DNA from: Xanthomonas melonis
Lineage (GTDB): Bacteria > Pseudomonadota > Gammaproteobacteria > Xanthomonadales > Xanthomonadaceae
Direction: 5' to 3'
DNA length: 64,000 nt
NCBI RefSeq assembly: GCF_020783655.1
Contig: NZ_JAJGQH010000003.1
Span: 274,272 to 338,271 of the forward strand
Both the position numbers and the translations under genes were made by a program. Positions 42,196 through 51,706 of the stretch are shown piece after piece; the stretch's first letter is position 1, and the number at the start of each line of letters is the position of its first letter. Under the pieces are notes generated by a model that was given only the letters and a program-made list of their open reading frames with translations, was not told the origin of the DNA and did not search any database.

Positions 42196-42816
42196 TCAGT
42201 TCAATGGCCCGAGCGGCGCAAGCACGGGCGCGCGCGCCATGTCGTTGGGATTGCTGCCGGGCACGTCCTGCGGCACCTGCATGCCCCTGCTACGGTAGAA
42301 GTCCGTCCAGTACGGCGAGATCGTGCCGGTCTGCGGATTCCTGAAGTTCATCGGTTGCAGCGCGAAGACCCGGTGCGCGCGGAACGCCCGCTCGATGAAA
42401 TCCGAGCAGTAGTAACTGTCGTCGCTGGGCACGTAGGTCGCGTTGTATGGCTTGCCGAGCATGCGGCGCGCCTGGGCGATGGCATCGGCAATGGTAGGGC
42501 GGTGTTGGTGCACCAGCCGGTAGACCAGGATCTTGCGCTGCCGGGCGATGGCTTCTTCGACGAACTCGCGCAGTGGCTGTTCGCGCGAACCTTTTTCATC
42601 GGCATGCAGTACCACCTGCGTGGCGCCGGCATGTGCGAGCAAGCCGACGTGGTCGAAGCTGGGCGCACCCTGCTGGGCGGTAGCGTCATCGATCGCGCCG
42701 CTCAGGCCGGTCTGTCCGGCGGTGACGAACAGCAGATCGCCGTCCTGCAGGCGCAGCGCCAGCGCCGTGCCGGGCAGCGATGCGAGAAGCAACAGGATCA
42801 GCGCAGCGAGACGCAT
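42196..42816 (-). CDS. Secreted YiiX/YebB-like permuted NlpC/P60 hydrolase
   Basis: A 206-aa protein with a clear Sec signal (LAALILLLLASLPGTALA, about residues 1-21). The permuted papain-like core has FDHVGLLAHAG with the catalytic histidine first and YYCSDFIERAF with the cysteine later, as in YiiX and LRAT-like enzymes. These attack amide or lipid ester bonds in the cell envelope. The start follows from the signal peptide. It is 142 bp upstream of the MarR gene on the same strand. Confidence 0.85.
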   Translation of the reverse strand: MRLAALILLLLASLPGTALALRLQDGDLLFVTAGQTGLSGAIDDATAQQGAPSFDHVGLLAHAGATQVVLHADEKGSREQPLREFVEEAIARQRKILVYRLVHQHRPTIADAIAQARRMLGKPYNATYVPSDDSYYCSDFIERAFRAHRVFALQPMNFRNPQTGTISPYWTDFYRSRGMQVPQDVPGSNPNDMARAPVLAPLGPLN

Positions 42817-43042
42817 GGTGCAGGTCCGGCAATGGGAAGGGCGGCATTATCGCCCGGAAAACCTGCCGTCTCCCGGGACGTGCCGGCGCTGCGTGACAGC
42901 ACGTGCAGCCATCGCCATCGCGGCGATCGCGCAGCGTGGAGCCAGTCCGGCCCGGCGGCAGCGGCTGTAGAATGGGGCTGCCAGCGGGCGTCGCCGCCGC
43001 CATCGCGTCGCGGCAATCCTTGCGTTTCCACTGGAGTGTTGC

Positions 43043-43372
43043 ATGCGTTCCGCTGTTGCGTTGTCGCCGATGGGGCGCCTGTTCGCGCTGGCCGCCCTCA
43101 TCGAGGGAATCACCTGGGCCGGGCTGTTGCTCGGCATGTTTCTCAAGTACGGCACCCAGACCACCGAGCAGGTGGTGTGGCTGTTCGGGCGCCTGCACGG
43201 CGCGGCGTTCCTGTTCTACGTGGTGGTCAGCGTGCTGGCGGCACGGCGGCTGCGCTGGCCCTGGTGGGCCTGGGTCCTGAGTCTGCTGGCGGCGGTGCCG
43301 CCGCTGGTCACCTTGCCGCTGGAGCTGTGGTTCCGGCGCATCGGTCTGCTGGGCCAGCGGCGCGCCGGCTGA
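43043..43372 (+). CDS. DUF3817-family membrane protein
   Basis: A 109-aa protein with three transmembrane segments. The family pattern GRLFALAALIEGITWAGLL, then FGRLHGAAFLFYVVV with its conserved histidine, then WPWWAWVLSLLAAVPPLVT, is visible. A role in membrane transport has been suggested for such proteins, but none is proved to my knowledge. It is monocistronic by spacing. Confidence 0.88.
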   Translation: MRSAVALSPMGRLFALAALIEGITWAGLLLGMFLKYGTQTTEQVVWLFGRLHGAAFLFYVVVSVLAARRLRWPWWAWVLSLLAAVPPLVTLPLELWFRRIGLLGQRRAG

Positions 43373-43536
43373 GGCCGCGTACCGGCTGACACGGACACGC
43401 AGCGGCTGCGGTGGCGCGCTCGCGGCGGCTGCCGGACGCGCGTGGCGTACCGCGGCAGCGGCCGGCGCCGGACATGGACGCGGCGGCGCGGGCTTGTCAT
43501 GATGGCGAGCTCAAGGGCAGATCGCGGGGGGCGATC

Positions 43537-45498
43537 ATGCGTCGCTGGACGATGGGTGTGGGTGTGCTGTTCGCGTTCGCCGTGTGGATGCCGGCATTGG
43601 CGCAGGAATCGGTGGAGCTGACGCCGTATCTCAAGCGGGATCGGTTCGAACGGATCAAGATTTCGCCGACGGGCGAATACTTCGCGCTGACGATGCCGCT
43701 GGAGGACCGCACGGTGCTGGGCATCGTGCGCCGCGAGGGCACGGTGGCCACGGCCAAGGTCACCGGCGGTGCCAACAGCGTGGTCGACGATTTCTGGTGG
43801 GCCAGCGACGAGCGCATGGTGGTGTCGATGGCGCAACGGCTGGGCTCGCGCGACCAGCCGGTGGCGATCGGCCAGCTGCATGCCATCGATGCCGATGGCA
43901 AGAATGCCCGGCTGCTGGCCAGCCCCTATGGCACCAATCCCGACATGAACGGCGTGCAGCTGAAGATGGATCTGGACCCGGCCACCTTCGTGCTGGACAC
44001 CTTGCGTGAGGACCCGCGCAATATCCTGGTGTCCACGGTTCCGTTCGTCGGCGACCCGAACATCCGTATCGACAAGCTGGACATCCAGACCGGCCGACGC
44101 GCGACCGTGGCGACCTCGCCGGTGCGACGGGCGAACTTCGTGACCGACCAGCAGGGCCGTATTCGCTTCGCCCGTGGCCTGGAGGTGAGCAACGACAGCA
44201 AGCTGTATTACCGCGACGACGATGCGGCGCCGTGGCGCCTGATCAACGATTCGGCCAGCAGCCGGCACCGCGAGTTTCCGCTGGGCTTTTCCGCCGATGG
44301 TGCGGTGGCCTATCTGCAGGTGGAGCAGGCCACCGGTCCCGATGTGCTGGTGGCCTGGGATCCTGCAACCGGCAAGACCACGCCGTTGCTGCGCGACGAC
44401 AGCGTCGATCCGTACCGCATCCTGCGCGACCTGGATGGCATCACCCCGATCGGCGCGTCCTACATGAGCGATCGGGTGCGCAACCGGTTCTTCGACGAGA
44501 AAGCCCCGACTGCCCGGTTGTACCGCAGCCTGGAGAAGGCGTTCGACGGCAGCGCGGTCTATATCACCTCTGCCACCAGCGACCGCCGCCTGGCATTGGT
44601 CCAGGTGTGGAGCGATCGCAACAACGGCGACTATTTCCTGTTCGACACGGTGAGCAAGAAGGCCGACCGCGTGTTCGGCCGCCGCGACTGGTTTTCGCCC
44701 GATGCGGTTCCGGCGAGCAGGCAGGTGAGCTTCAAGGCGCGCGACGGGCTGGAGTTGCACGGCTATCTGACCCAGCCCTTGCATGCAGAAGCCGGCAAGC
44801 CGCTGCCGTTGATCGTGATGCCGCATGGCGGGCCATTCGAAATCTTCGACGAGTGGGCCTTCGATGACGACGCCCAACTGTTGGCGGCCGCAGGCTATGC
44901 GGTGTTGCGCATCAACTACCGCGGCTCGGGCAACTACGGTCGTGCATTCACCCAGGCCGGTGCGAAGGAGTGGGGCGGGCGCATGCAGGACGATGTCACC
45001 GATGCCACGCGCTGGGCCATTGCACAGGGCGTGGCCGATGCATCGCGCATCTGCATCTACGGCGCCAGCTATGGCGGGTATGCGGCGCTGATGGGCGTCG
45101 CCAGGGAGCCGGCGCTGTACCGCTGCGCGGCCGGGTATGTGGGTGTCTACGACCTGCAGACAATGGCGCGCGACGACGGACGCCGTGCGCGCTGGGCCAG
45201 CAACTGGACGGTGGACTGGCTGGGCGCGCGCGACACCCTGGCGGCGCGCTCGCCGGTGAACCTGGCCCGCCAGATCAAGGTGCCGGTGTTCCTGGCGGCG
45301 GGCGGCAAGGACGAGCGCGCGCCGATCGAACACACCAAGGGCATGGAGCGTGCCTTGAAGGGCGCCGGCGTGCCGGTGGAGTCGCTGTACTTTCCCAACG
45401 AAGGCCATGGTTTCTACACCGAGGCGCATCGCCGGGAGTACTACACGCGCTTGCTGGCATTCCTGAGCAAGCAACTGGGCGGCGCCACGGCGAAATGA
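43537..45498 (+). CDS. Secreted S9-family peptidase (acylaminoacyl-peptidase-like)
   Basis: A 653-aa protein with a Sec signal (LFAFAVWMPALAQE, ending near residue 22), an N-terminal beta-propeller of about 370 residues and a C-terminal alpha/beta-hydrolase domain. The catalytic triad is S511 (GASYGGYAA), D592 (GGKDERAP) and H624 (NEGHGF). Such enzymes cleave small peptides, and the propeller limits access. The ATG is the one that starts the signal peptide. It converges with a second S9 peptidase, 142 bp away. Substrate specificity is unknown. Confidence 0.92.
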   Translation: MRRWTMGVGVLFAFAVWMPALAQESVELTPYLKRDRFERIKISPTGEYFALTMPLEDRTVLGIVRREGTVATAKVTGGANSVVDDFWWASDERMVVSMAQRLGSRDQPVAIGQLHAIDADGKNARLLASPYGTNPDMNGVQLKMDLDPATFVLDTLREDPRNILVSTVPFVGDPNIRIDKLDIQTGRRATVATSPVRRANFVTDQQGRIRFARGLEVSNDSKLYYRDDDAAPWRLINDSASSRHREFPLGFSADGAVAYLQVEQATGPDVLVAWDPATGKTTPLLRDDSVDPYRILRDLDGITPIGASYMSDRVRNRFFDEKAPTARLYRSLEKAFDGSAVYITSATSDRRLALVQVWSDRNNGDYFLFDTVSKKADRVFGRRDWFSPDAVPASRQVSFKARDGLELHGYLTQPLHAEAGKPLPLIVMPHGGPFEIFDEWAFDDDAQLLAAAGYAVLRINYRGSGNYGRAFTQAGAKEWGGRMQDDVTDATRWAIAQGVADASRICIYGASYGGYAALMGVAREPALYRCAAGYVGVYDLQTMARDDGRRARWASNWTVDWLGARDTLAARSPVNLARQIKVPVFLAAGGKDERAPIEHTKGMERALKGAGVPVESLYFPNEGHGFYTEAHRREYYTRLLAFLSKQLGGATAK

Positions 45499-45640
45499 GC
45501 GTGCATCCGGCTGCGCGCGTTGATGCGCGAGCCGGAATCGCGCGCGAGCGCGTGGCGATCGCCGCGCGCATGCGCTCAAGTACCGCGGCGCCAGAACCCG
45601 CAGCGCGGCGGTGCCGACGCTGCGGGTCTGGCCGGTGTGC

Positions 45641-47965
45641 TCACCTGTCGGGCATCGGCTTCATCGCGTACTGCGCAGGCGGGGTTGCGCCGAGCAGGTG
45701 CTGCACGAAGTAATCCCAGCGGCGACGGGTGACGTAGGGTGTGATCTCGCCATAACCATGCTTGGCATTGGGCAGCATCAGCATGTCGAAGTCCTTGTTG
45801 GCCTTGATCAAGGCATCGGCTACCAGCAGGGTGAGATACGGCGGCACGTTGTCGTCCAGCGTGCCGTGCACCAGCATCAGCCGGCCCTTGAGCTTGCTGG
45901 CATGGTTGGCATTGGCCTGGTCGTCGTAGTTGGAACTGCCGTCCTTGGCGACGATGTGCTCGCCGTGATACTTCTCGGCCCAGTCGTCCTCGTAGCCGCG
46001 GTTGTCGTGGTTGCCGCTTTCCGACCAGGCCACCTTGAACACATCGGGGTAGCGCAGCATCGCCGCCGTGGACGCGTTGCCACCGCCGGAATGGCCCCAG
46101 ATGCCGACCCGGCTGGTATCGAACCACGGGTAACGTTGGCCGAGTTCCTTCACCGCAGCCACCTGGTCGGGCAGCGTGTTGTCGCCCATGTTGGCGTACC
46201 AGGTGTCGTGGAAGGTCTTGGAACGCCACGGCGTGCCCATGCCATCGATGGCGATGACGATGAAGCCCAGTTCGGCCAGCGACTGATTGTCGCCATGGCC
46301 GGCGAAGAAACTGCGCCCGCGCACCGAGCCAGTCTGCGGGCCGGGATAGACGTAGTCGATGACCGGGTACTTGCGTGCGGGGTCGAAGTTGGACGGCTTG
46401 AACATCAATCCGTACAGCGTGGTCTTGCCATCGCGTGCGGTGACCGTGATCGGCTCCGGCGGCACCCAGCCGGCCGCCTTGAGGCGGCTGATGTCGGCGG
46501 TGGCCATCGTGCTCACGGTGCGTCCGTCAGCGGCATCGCGCAGCAGCGTGACCGGGGGCGTGACCGAGGTGGAATACGTATCGACGAAGCGGGCGCCATC
46601 GGGCGACAACGCCACGCTGTGATCGGCCGCTTCCGGGGTCAGCAGCACCGGCGCGCCACCGTCCAGGCTCACTTTCCATAGCTGCTGGTAGTACGGGTCC
46701 ACGCCGGCCGAGCGGCCGACCGCCATGAACCACGCGGTGCGGCTGGCCGGATCCACGCGCAGCAGCTCGGTGACATTGCCTTCGCCGCTGGTGATGGCGT
46801 GCTTGGGTTTGCCGGTGGCCAGGTCGTAGAGATACAGCTGGCCCCAGTCGCTGCGCTCGGAGAACCACACCGCCTCGTTGCTGCCGGGCAGATAGGCCCA
46901 GTTGGCGGCGACCTGGCCGCTTTCGTAGTAGGTCTTCGCGGTTTCTTCGAAGGCGGTACGCACCTGGCCGGTGGCGACATCGGCGATGCGCAGCCAGGTC
47001 TGCTTGTGGAAGCGCGAGGTGGACGCGAAGGCCAGCGTCTTGCCGTCCGGCGCCCACTTCACGTCGTCCCACAGGCCAGGCGAACAACTCACGTCGTCGC
47101 ACAGCGTGGAGCGGTGCTGATCCGGCGGCATTTTCAGGCGCAGCACGCTGCGGGTGGGCACGTCGACGATGACGCGTTCGATCATGGTCACGTCCTTGTC
47201 GCCGGCCAGCGGGTATTTCCAGGATTGCAGTTCCGGATGCCCGAGCTTGGTGCTGACCAGATACATGTCGCCGGTCTTGCGCTGGTCCTGCTGGAAGGTG
47301 GCGATCTTTTGCGAGTCCGGCGACCAGGCGACGATGGCGTTGTCGCTGCGCTGCCAGCCGGCGTTATCGGTGGCGTAGCCGAAGTTTTCCACGCCATCGC
47401 GGGTGAGCTGGGTTTCGCTGCCGCTGGCCAGATCGCGCAGCCACAGGTTCCAGTCGCGAATGAACACTTCTCGACGCTTGTCCGGCGACAGCACGCCCGG
47501 TTCCGGCTTGTCTTTCGCATAGAGCTTGCTGCAGCGTGCCCGCGTATCGCAGACCACCGCTGTGCCGCGCACGCTGAGCCGATAGCGGCCATCGGCCGTG
47601 CGTTTGACCGCCGGTGCGAAGGTATCGGCCTTGAGCGGTTTGTCGCCGGTCTTCAACAGCGTATTGAGCGAACGAACCAGCGCAGACTGGTTGAAGAGCG
47701 GCGCGGTCTTGCCGGTGGCGGTGTCCAGCTGCAGCAGGCGGTCGCCGGTGGCGTCGTGATCGACATAGAGCACATGGGTGGCGTCCAGCCAGTCGATGCG
47801 CGTGGCGGCATGATCGACCAGGGGCTGCGCGAGGTAGCTGACCAGGCGTTCGGCACGCGCGTAGTCGGCTTCGCCGACGCTGGGCGTTTGCGCGCCGGCG
47901 ACGCACGGCGAGGCGATCAGGACGATGGCGGCGAACAGCTGCCGCATCGGCGACGGGTTGGGCAT
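45641..47965 (-). CDS. Dipeptidyl peptidase IV-like S9B peptidase
   Basis: A 774-aa protein with a cleavable signal (QLFAAIVLIASPCVAGA) and a DPP IV N-terminal propeller. The C-terminal hydrolase domain contains IWGHSGGGNA with the nucleophile serine, GTLDDNVPP with the aspartate and KHGYGE with the histidine. It should remove Xaa-Pro or Xaa-Ala dipeptides from peptides in the periplasm or outside. Length and domain order are normal for the bacterial family. I start at MPNPSPMRQ; a longer open frame upstream is not signal-like. Confidence 0.92.
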   Translation of the reverse strand: MPNPSPMRQLFAAIVLIASPCVAGAQTPSVGEADYARAERLVSYLAQPLVDHAATRIDWLDATHVLYVDHDATGDRLLQLDTATGKTAPLFNQSALVRSLNTLLKTGDKPLKADTFAPAVKRTADGRYRLSVRGTAVVCDTRARCSKLYAKDKPEPGVLSPDKRREVFIRDWNLWLRDLASGSETQLTRDGVENFGYATDNAGWQRSDNAIVAWSPDSQKIATFQQDQRKTGDMYLVSTKLGHPELQSWKYPLAGDKDVTMIERVIVDVPTRSVLRLKMPPDQHRSTLCDDVSCSPGLWDDVKWAPDGKTLAFASTSRFHKQTWLRIADVATGQVRTAFEETAKTYYESGQVAANWAYLPGSNEAVWFSERSDWGQLYLYDLATGKPKHAITSGEGNVTELLRVDPASRTAWFMAVGRSAGVDPYYQQLWKVSLDGGAPVLLTPEAADHSVALSPDGARFVDTYSTSVTPPVTLLRDAADGRTVSTMATADISRLKAAGWVPPEPITVTARDGKTTLYGLMFKPSNFDPARKYPVIDYVYPGPQTGSVRGRSFFAGHGDNQSLAELGFIVIAIDGMGTPWRSKTFHDTWYANMGDNTLPDQVAAVKELGQRYPWFDTSRVGIWGHSGGGNASTAAMLRYPDVFKVAWSESGNHDNRGYEDDWAEKYHGEHIVAKDGSSNYDDQANANHASKLKGRLMLVHGTLDDNVPPYLTLLVADALIKANKDFDMLMLPNAKHGYGEITPYVTRRRWDYFVQHLLGATPPAQYAMKPMPDR

Positions 47966-48193
47966 GGTGGACTCTCCGGCACGAAGGGCGCGCAGCCGCA
48001 GGCCGCGCGAACCCCCGATCCTACCTGCCGGTGCCATGGCCCACCTGCGCCGAAAGTCGTGTGTGCGGACATGTCATCGCAGGTCCGCCGCGCGGCCCGC
48101 TGTGTGTTGCGGGGCGGGGCGGCGCGATTGCGCGGATGCCCTGGCCCGGCCGGCATACGCGCTGCGTCGCGGTCCCATCGCCGCTGCCGGCGG

Positions 48194-49276
48194 CTACCTG
48201 CCCATGCAGCGCTTCCAGCGCGCCTCCACCCGCTGCGCGAACCATGCCGTGGTGAGGGTGCGGGTGATCTTGGGACTTTCCAGGGTGATGCCCGGTAGTA
48301 CCGCGCGCGGCAGCGCCTGCCCGGTGTCGCGCTGGGCCAGTGCGAACACCTGCCGGTACAGCGCAGTGTCTTCGAAGTCCAGCGTGGTGCCGGCCTCCAG
48401 GGCGCGGCGGATCTGGCGGTCGCTCAGTGCCAGCTGGCTGCCCAGGGCACGCGCGGCGCGCTCGGTGGCACCAGGTGCGTCCAGGCCGGCGCCGGGAACC
48501 AGCAGGTCGCCATCCAGGGCCAGTGCGATGCCGCTGGCCTTGCTCAGTGCGGCCTGGAAGGCCGCATTGCGGCTGGCATACCAACCGGCGTTGAAGTCGG
48601 CAAAGCGGTACAGCAGGGCGTCGTAGCTGGTCGGGTAGCCCAGCAGATGGGCGGTGCCGAACCACAGTCCGCCGCGTCGGCTGAACACTTCATGGCGGAT
48701 CGAGCCGTCGATCGGATACGGGTAACCGCCTGCATGCTGTTCGGCGAACGCGATGCTGACCTGCATCGGTCCGGCGGTGTGCACGGGGTTGAGGCCATCG
48801 AACAGACGCGCACCCAGCGGCACACTGCCGGTGAAGTCTTCGAAGATGCGGCTCAGGTCCTGTTCGGTCCGCGCGGCGGCGATGCGGTCGGCGTAGCTGC
48901 GGCCGTCCGGCGAGGCGATGCGCAGCGCCGCATCCACCATGAAGGCCGGGATGTGATGCGCACCGGCCCGGCGATCGATCTCCGCACGCGAGATCCTGCC
49001 CAGGTTGGGTACGACGGGGTTGGCCTGGTAGGTCGATTCCTGTTCGGTCACCGCCAGCACGGCGCAGATATGCTCGGCGCTGGTCTCCAGCCCTTGCGAC
49101 GACAACGCCACATACACAGCGTCTGCCCAGCCGTTGCGGTCCGCCAGTGTGGCCGGCAGGCGTCGTGCGATATCGGCCTTGACCGCTTCTGGCGAGCGTT
49201 GCGGCACGCGCGGGGCCTGGGTGGCGCAGGCGCAGAGCAGGGCGGTGGCGGTCAGGGCGAGCAGGCGCGGGATCAC
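48194..49276 (-). CDS. DUF1615 lipoprotein
   Basis: A 360-aa predicted lipoprotein starting at GTG with TGGA upstream and lipobox LLCAC. The body contains a lysozyme-like look: VLAVTEQESTYQANPVVPNLGRI with a possible catalytic glutamate, then HTAGPMQVSIAFAEQ, and FADFNAGWYASRNAAFQ. DUF1615 members are periplasmic or outer-membrane lipoproteins of unknown role; glycan lytic activity is my inference from the ESTYQ region. Confidence 0.82.
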   Translation of the reverse strand: MIPRLLALTATALLCACATQAPRVPQRSPEAVKADIARRLPATLADRNGWADAVYVALSSQGLETSAEHICAVLAVTEQESTYQANPVVPNLGRISRAEIDRRAGAHHIPAFMVDAALRIASPDGRSYADRIAAARTEQDLSRIFEDFTGSVPLGARLFDGLNPVHTAGPMQVSIAFAEQHAGGYPYPIDGSIRHEVFSRRGGLWFGTAHLLGYPTSYDALLYRFADFNAGWYASRNAAFQAALSKASGIALALDGDLLVPGAGLDAPGATERAARALGSQLALSDRQIRRALEAGTTLDFEDTALYRQVFALAQRDTGQALPRAVLPGITLESPKITRTLTTAWFAQRVEARWKRCMGR

Positions 49277-49600
49277 GGCGTTTCCAGGTCGGTTGAGCGG
49301 CAGTTCGACGAGATGCAGTCTACGCTGGCGCCGGTGCGGGCTTGCGTGTCGTGGTCCGGCGCCCACCGCGCGTGGCGCCTGGGCCGCGCAGCAGCCCACG
49401 GCAGACACGCTTGGCCATTCAAGGCTGGCGCGCCCAGGCCGATAACGGTCACGACCCCGTGCGCGATGCCGACGCGCGCTGTCGCGGTCGACGCTCATCG
49501 TTGCAATCGCTCGTCATCGGGCGCCCGTTGTCGAGGCCGCAGCCGTCAGGCTGCGCGCCTTGCCGCAATCACCGCTGTCCGAACCTGAGGAGTGCCCGAG

Positions 49601-49687
49601 ATGCGCCAGCAAACCGCCAGCTTCCGTCGGCGCGCCTTGGTCGGTGCGACGCGGATGCGTCTGCGGTCTGCGTGGTTGCCCAGGTGA
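49601..49687 (+). CDS. 28-aa leader frame overlapping the diguanylate cyclase gene
   Basis: An ATG with GAGG 10 nt upstream opens 28 codons (MRQQTASFRRRALVGATRMR and on) and ends in TGA that overlaps the GTG of the next gene as GTGA. The product is strongly basic. It may be a leader peptide that couples translation, because the cyclase GTG has no ribosome binding site of its own. It may also be chance. Confidence 0.4.
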   Translation: MRQQTASFRRRALVGATRMRLRSAWLPR

Positions 49688-51573
49688 GCAGGCTCGCGCA
49701 CGGCCGCTGGCGCCTGCTCGCCGGCGTGGCCTTGCTGTTGTCCGGTGCGATGGCCTGGGCACAGCCACAACCCTGGAAGCGCATCGAACTGGCCGCGCTC
49801 GATGATCCGGTCGCTGCGCTGGAGCTGGCCCGGCAGGTGCAGCACCAGGGCCATCGCGATGGCGACCGCGATGCGCAGTTCTGGGCACTGTTGGCACAGG
49901 CGCGTGTGCTGATCTCGCTGGAAGACAATGCCGCCCGGCAGGCCGTGCTGATCCGTGCGCGGGGCTTGCTGAAGCAGCTGCACGGCAACACGGCGCAGGC
50001 GCAGCTGTGGCTGGACATCGTGCAGGCACTCAGCGACGTACGCGAAAACCCCAACCTGGCCATGGTGGCGCGACTGGATGCCCTGCGTCGCCAGGCACGT
50101 GCGATGGGGCGCAGCGATCTGTTGTGCGAGATCGAGACGGTGGACATGTGGAGCATGTTGGCCTCCGGCAGCAGCGATGAAGCCTGGAACGCGGCGCAGG
50201 CCAGCTACCAATGTGCCGTGCGCGAGCAGGTGCTGGCGCTGGAACTGGATGCGCTGACCCAACTGGGTGCGCTGGCCAGCCGCGTTTCCGGGCGCGTGGC
50301 CGATGTCAACGATGCGCAGGACTACCTGCAGCGCGCGCTGACGCGCCTGCACGACCAGCCGGCGCGCTTCCAGCGCAGCCTGATCGAATACGAATACGGC
50401 ACCTCGCTGGCGCAGCAGCAGCCGGCAGTCGCATTGCTGCACTTCCGGCGGGCGCTGGCGCTCAGCCGCGAGCTGGGCGACCAGGCCGGTATTGCGGCAG
50501 CATCGACCAGCGCCAGCGAGGCGCTGATCAAGACCGGCGATGCGAAGGCCGCGTTGGCGATGGCGCGCGAGGCATTGCCGCAGATGCAGGCGCAGGGCAA
50601 CGTGGGGCGGGTGGCGGCATGCCACGCGGTGTTGCTGCAGGCGCTGACGGTCTTGAAGGCAGAAGGTCTGGGCGAGGCGATCGCGGCCGCGCGCGAGGCA
50701 GACGACCCGAACATCACCACGACCGGGCGCGTGGAACTGCTCGATGCGATTGCGCGGGCACTGGCCGCCGAAGGGCGGCATGCCGAGGCCTATCAGGAAC
50801 TGCAACGCGCCAACGCGCTCCGTGCGCAGAGCCTGAGCTATCAGCGCGATACGGTGATGCTGCGCTTGCAGGCGCGCTACGAGGACGCGCGGCGCGACGT
50901 GGAAACCGCCGAACTCCGCCGCCGTAGCGAGACCGCGCAGCTGGCGCTGCAGGCGCGCGCGGCCGGGCAGCGCACCTTGTGGATCGCCTTATGCGCGGCC
51001 TGCCTGTTGTTGATCGCGGCGTTGGTGGTGCTGGCATTCGGTGCGCGCCACCGTCGTCAGCTGTCGCGGCTGGCCATGCGCGACGAGCTCACCGGCCTGC
51101 CCAATCGCCGCGCCATCCGCGCCGAAGCGCAGCAGCAGATCGACCACGCCCTGCGCACGCGCGCGCCGTGCATGCTGGCCTTGATCGACATGGACCACTT
51201 CAAGCAGATCAACGATGTGTACGGCCATGCCAGCGGAGATGCCGTGCTCAAGGCCCTGGCGAGCGCGTCCGCGGTGGCCCTGCGATCGCAGGACCGGCTG
51301 GGGCGGCTGGGCGGCGAGGAATTCCTGCTGGTGCTGCCAGGCTGCAGCGTGGAGGAGATTCCGGCAGTGTTCGCGCGCCTGCGCACTGCGCTTGCTGCGA
51401 TCGAGATTCCGGGGCTGCCGGCAGGCCAGCCGGTGCGGTTCTCGATGGGGGCCGTGAACGTGAGGACGGCAATGGTGGACGGCGCGATCGAATTGGATCT
51501 GCTGCTGGGTCAGGCCGATCTGGCCTTGTATGCGGCCAAGACGGCCGGGCGCGATCAATGGGCGGTGCGCTGA
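49684..51573 (+). CDS. Diguanylate cyclase with periplasmic TPR-like sensor region
   Basis: The 629-aa protein would make cyclic di-GMP. An N-terminal signal (LLAGVALLLSGAMAWAQ) leads to a helical TPR-like region of about 360 residues, then a coiled segment, one transmembrane helix (LWIALCAACLLLIAALVVLAFG) and a GGDEF domain with DELTGLPNRRA and active GGEEF. RSQD five residues before GGEEF is an intact inhibitory I-site, so product feedback is likely. The GTG start overlaps the preceding leader frame; another GTG 12 nt upstream is in frame. The signal sensed is unknown. Confidence 0.9.
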   Translation: MSRLAHGRWRLLAGVALLLSGAMAWAQPQPWKRIELAALDDPVAALELARQVQHQGHRDGDRDAQFWALLAQARVLISLEDNAARQAVLIRARGLLKQLHGNTAQAQLWLDIVQALSDVRENPNLAMVARLDALRRQARAMGRSDLLCEIETVDMWSMLASGSSDEAWNAAQASYQCAVREQVLALELDALTQLGALASRVSGRVADVNDAQDYLQRALTRLHDQPARFQRSLIEYEYGTSLAQQQPAVALLHFRRALALSRELGDQAGIAAASTSASEALIKTGDAKAALAMAREALPQMQAQGNVGRVAACHAVLLQALTVLKAEGLGEAIAAAREADDPNITTTGRVELLDAIARALAAEGRHAEAYQELQRANALRAQSLSYQRDTVMLRLQARYEDARRDVETAELRRRSETAQLALQARAAGQRTLWIALCAACLLLIAALVVLAFGARHRRQLSRLAMRDELTGLPNRRAIRAEAQQQIDHALRTRAPCMLALIDMDHFKQINDVYGHASGDAVLKALASASAVALRSQDRLGRLGGEEFLLVLPGCSVEEIPAVFARLRTALAAIEIPGLPAGQPVRFSMGAVNVRTAMVDGAIELDLLLGQADLALYAAKTAGRDQWAVR

Positions 51574-51706
51574 GCGGAGCGACGCGACGCAACGGGAGCG
51601 GCACTGCTGCATGGTGCTGCGGCGCGATCGCCAGGTGAGCGCATGCGATGCAGAGCGGGGGCATTAGTGCAGATCCGCCCAGCGGCACTGCTCCCGGATC
51701 CGTGCG

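Noticed and set aside
43216..45579. 787-codon reverse frame opposite the S9 peptidase
   Set aside because: It is a shadow; the catalytic triad and signal peptide are on the plus strand.
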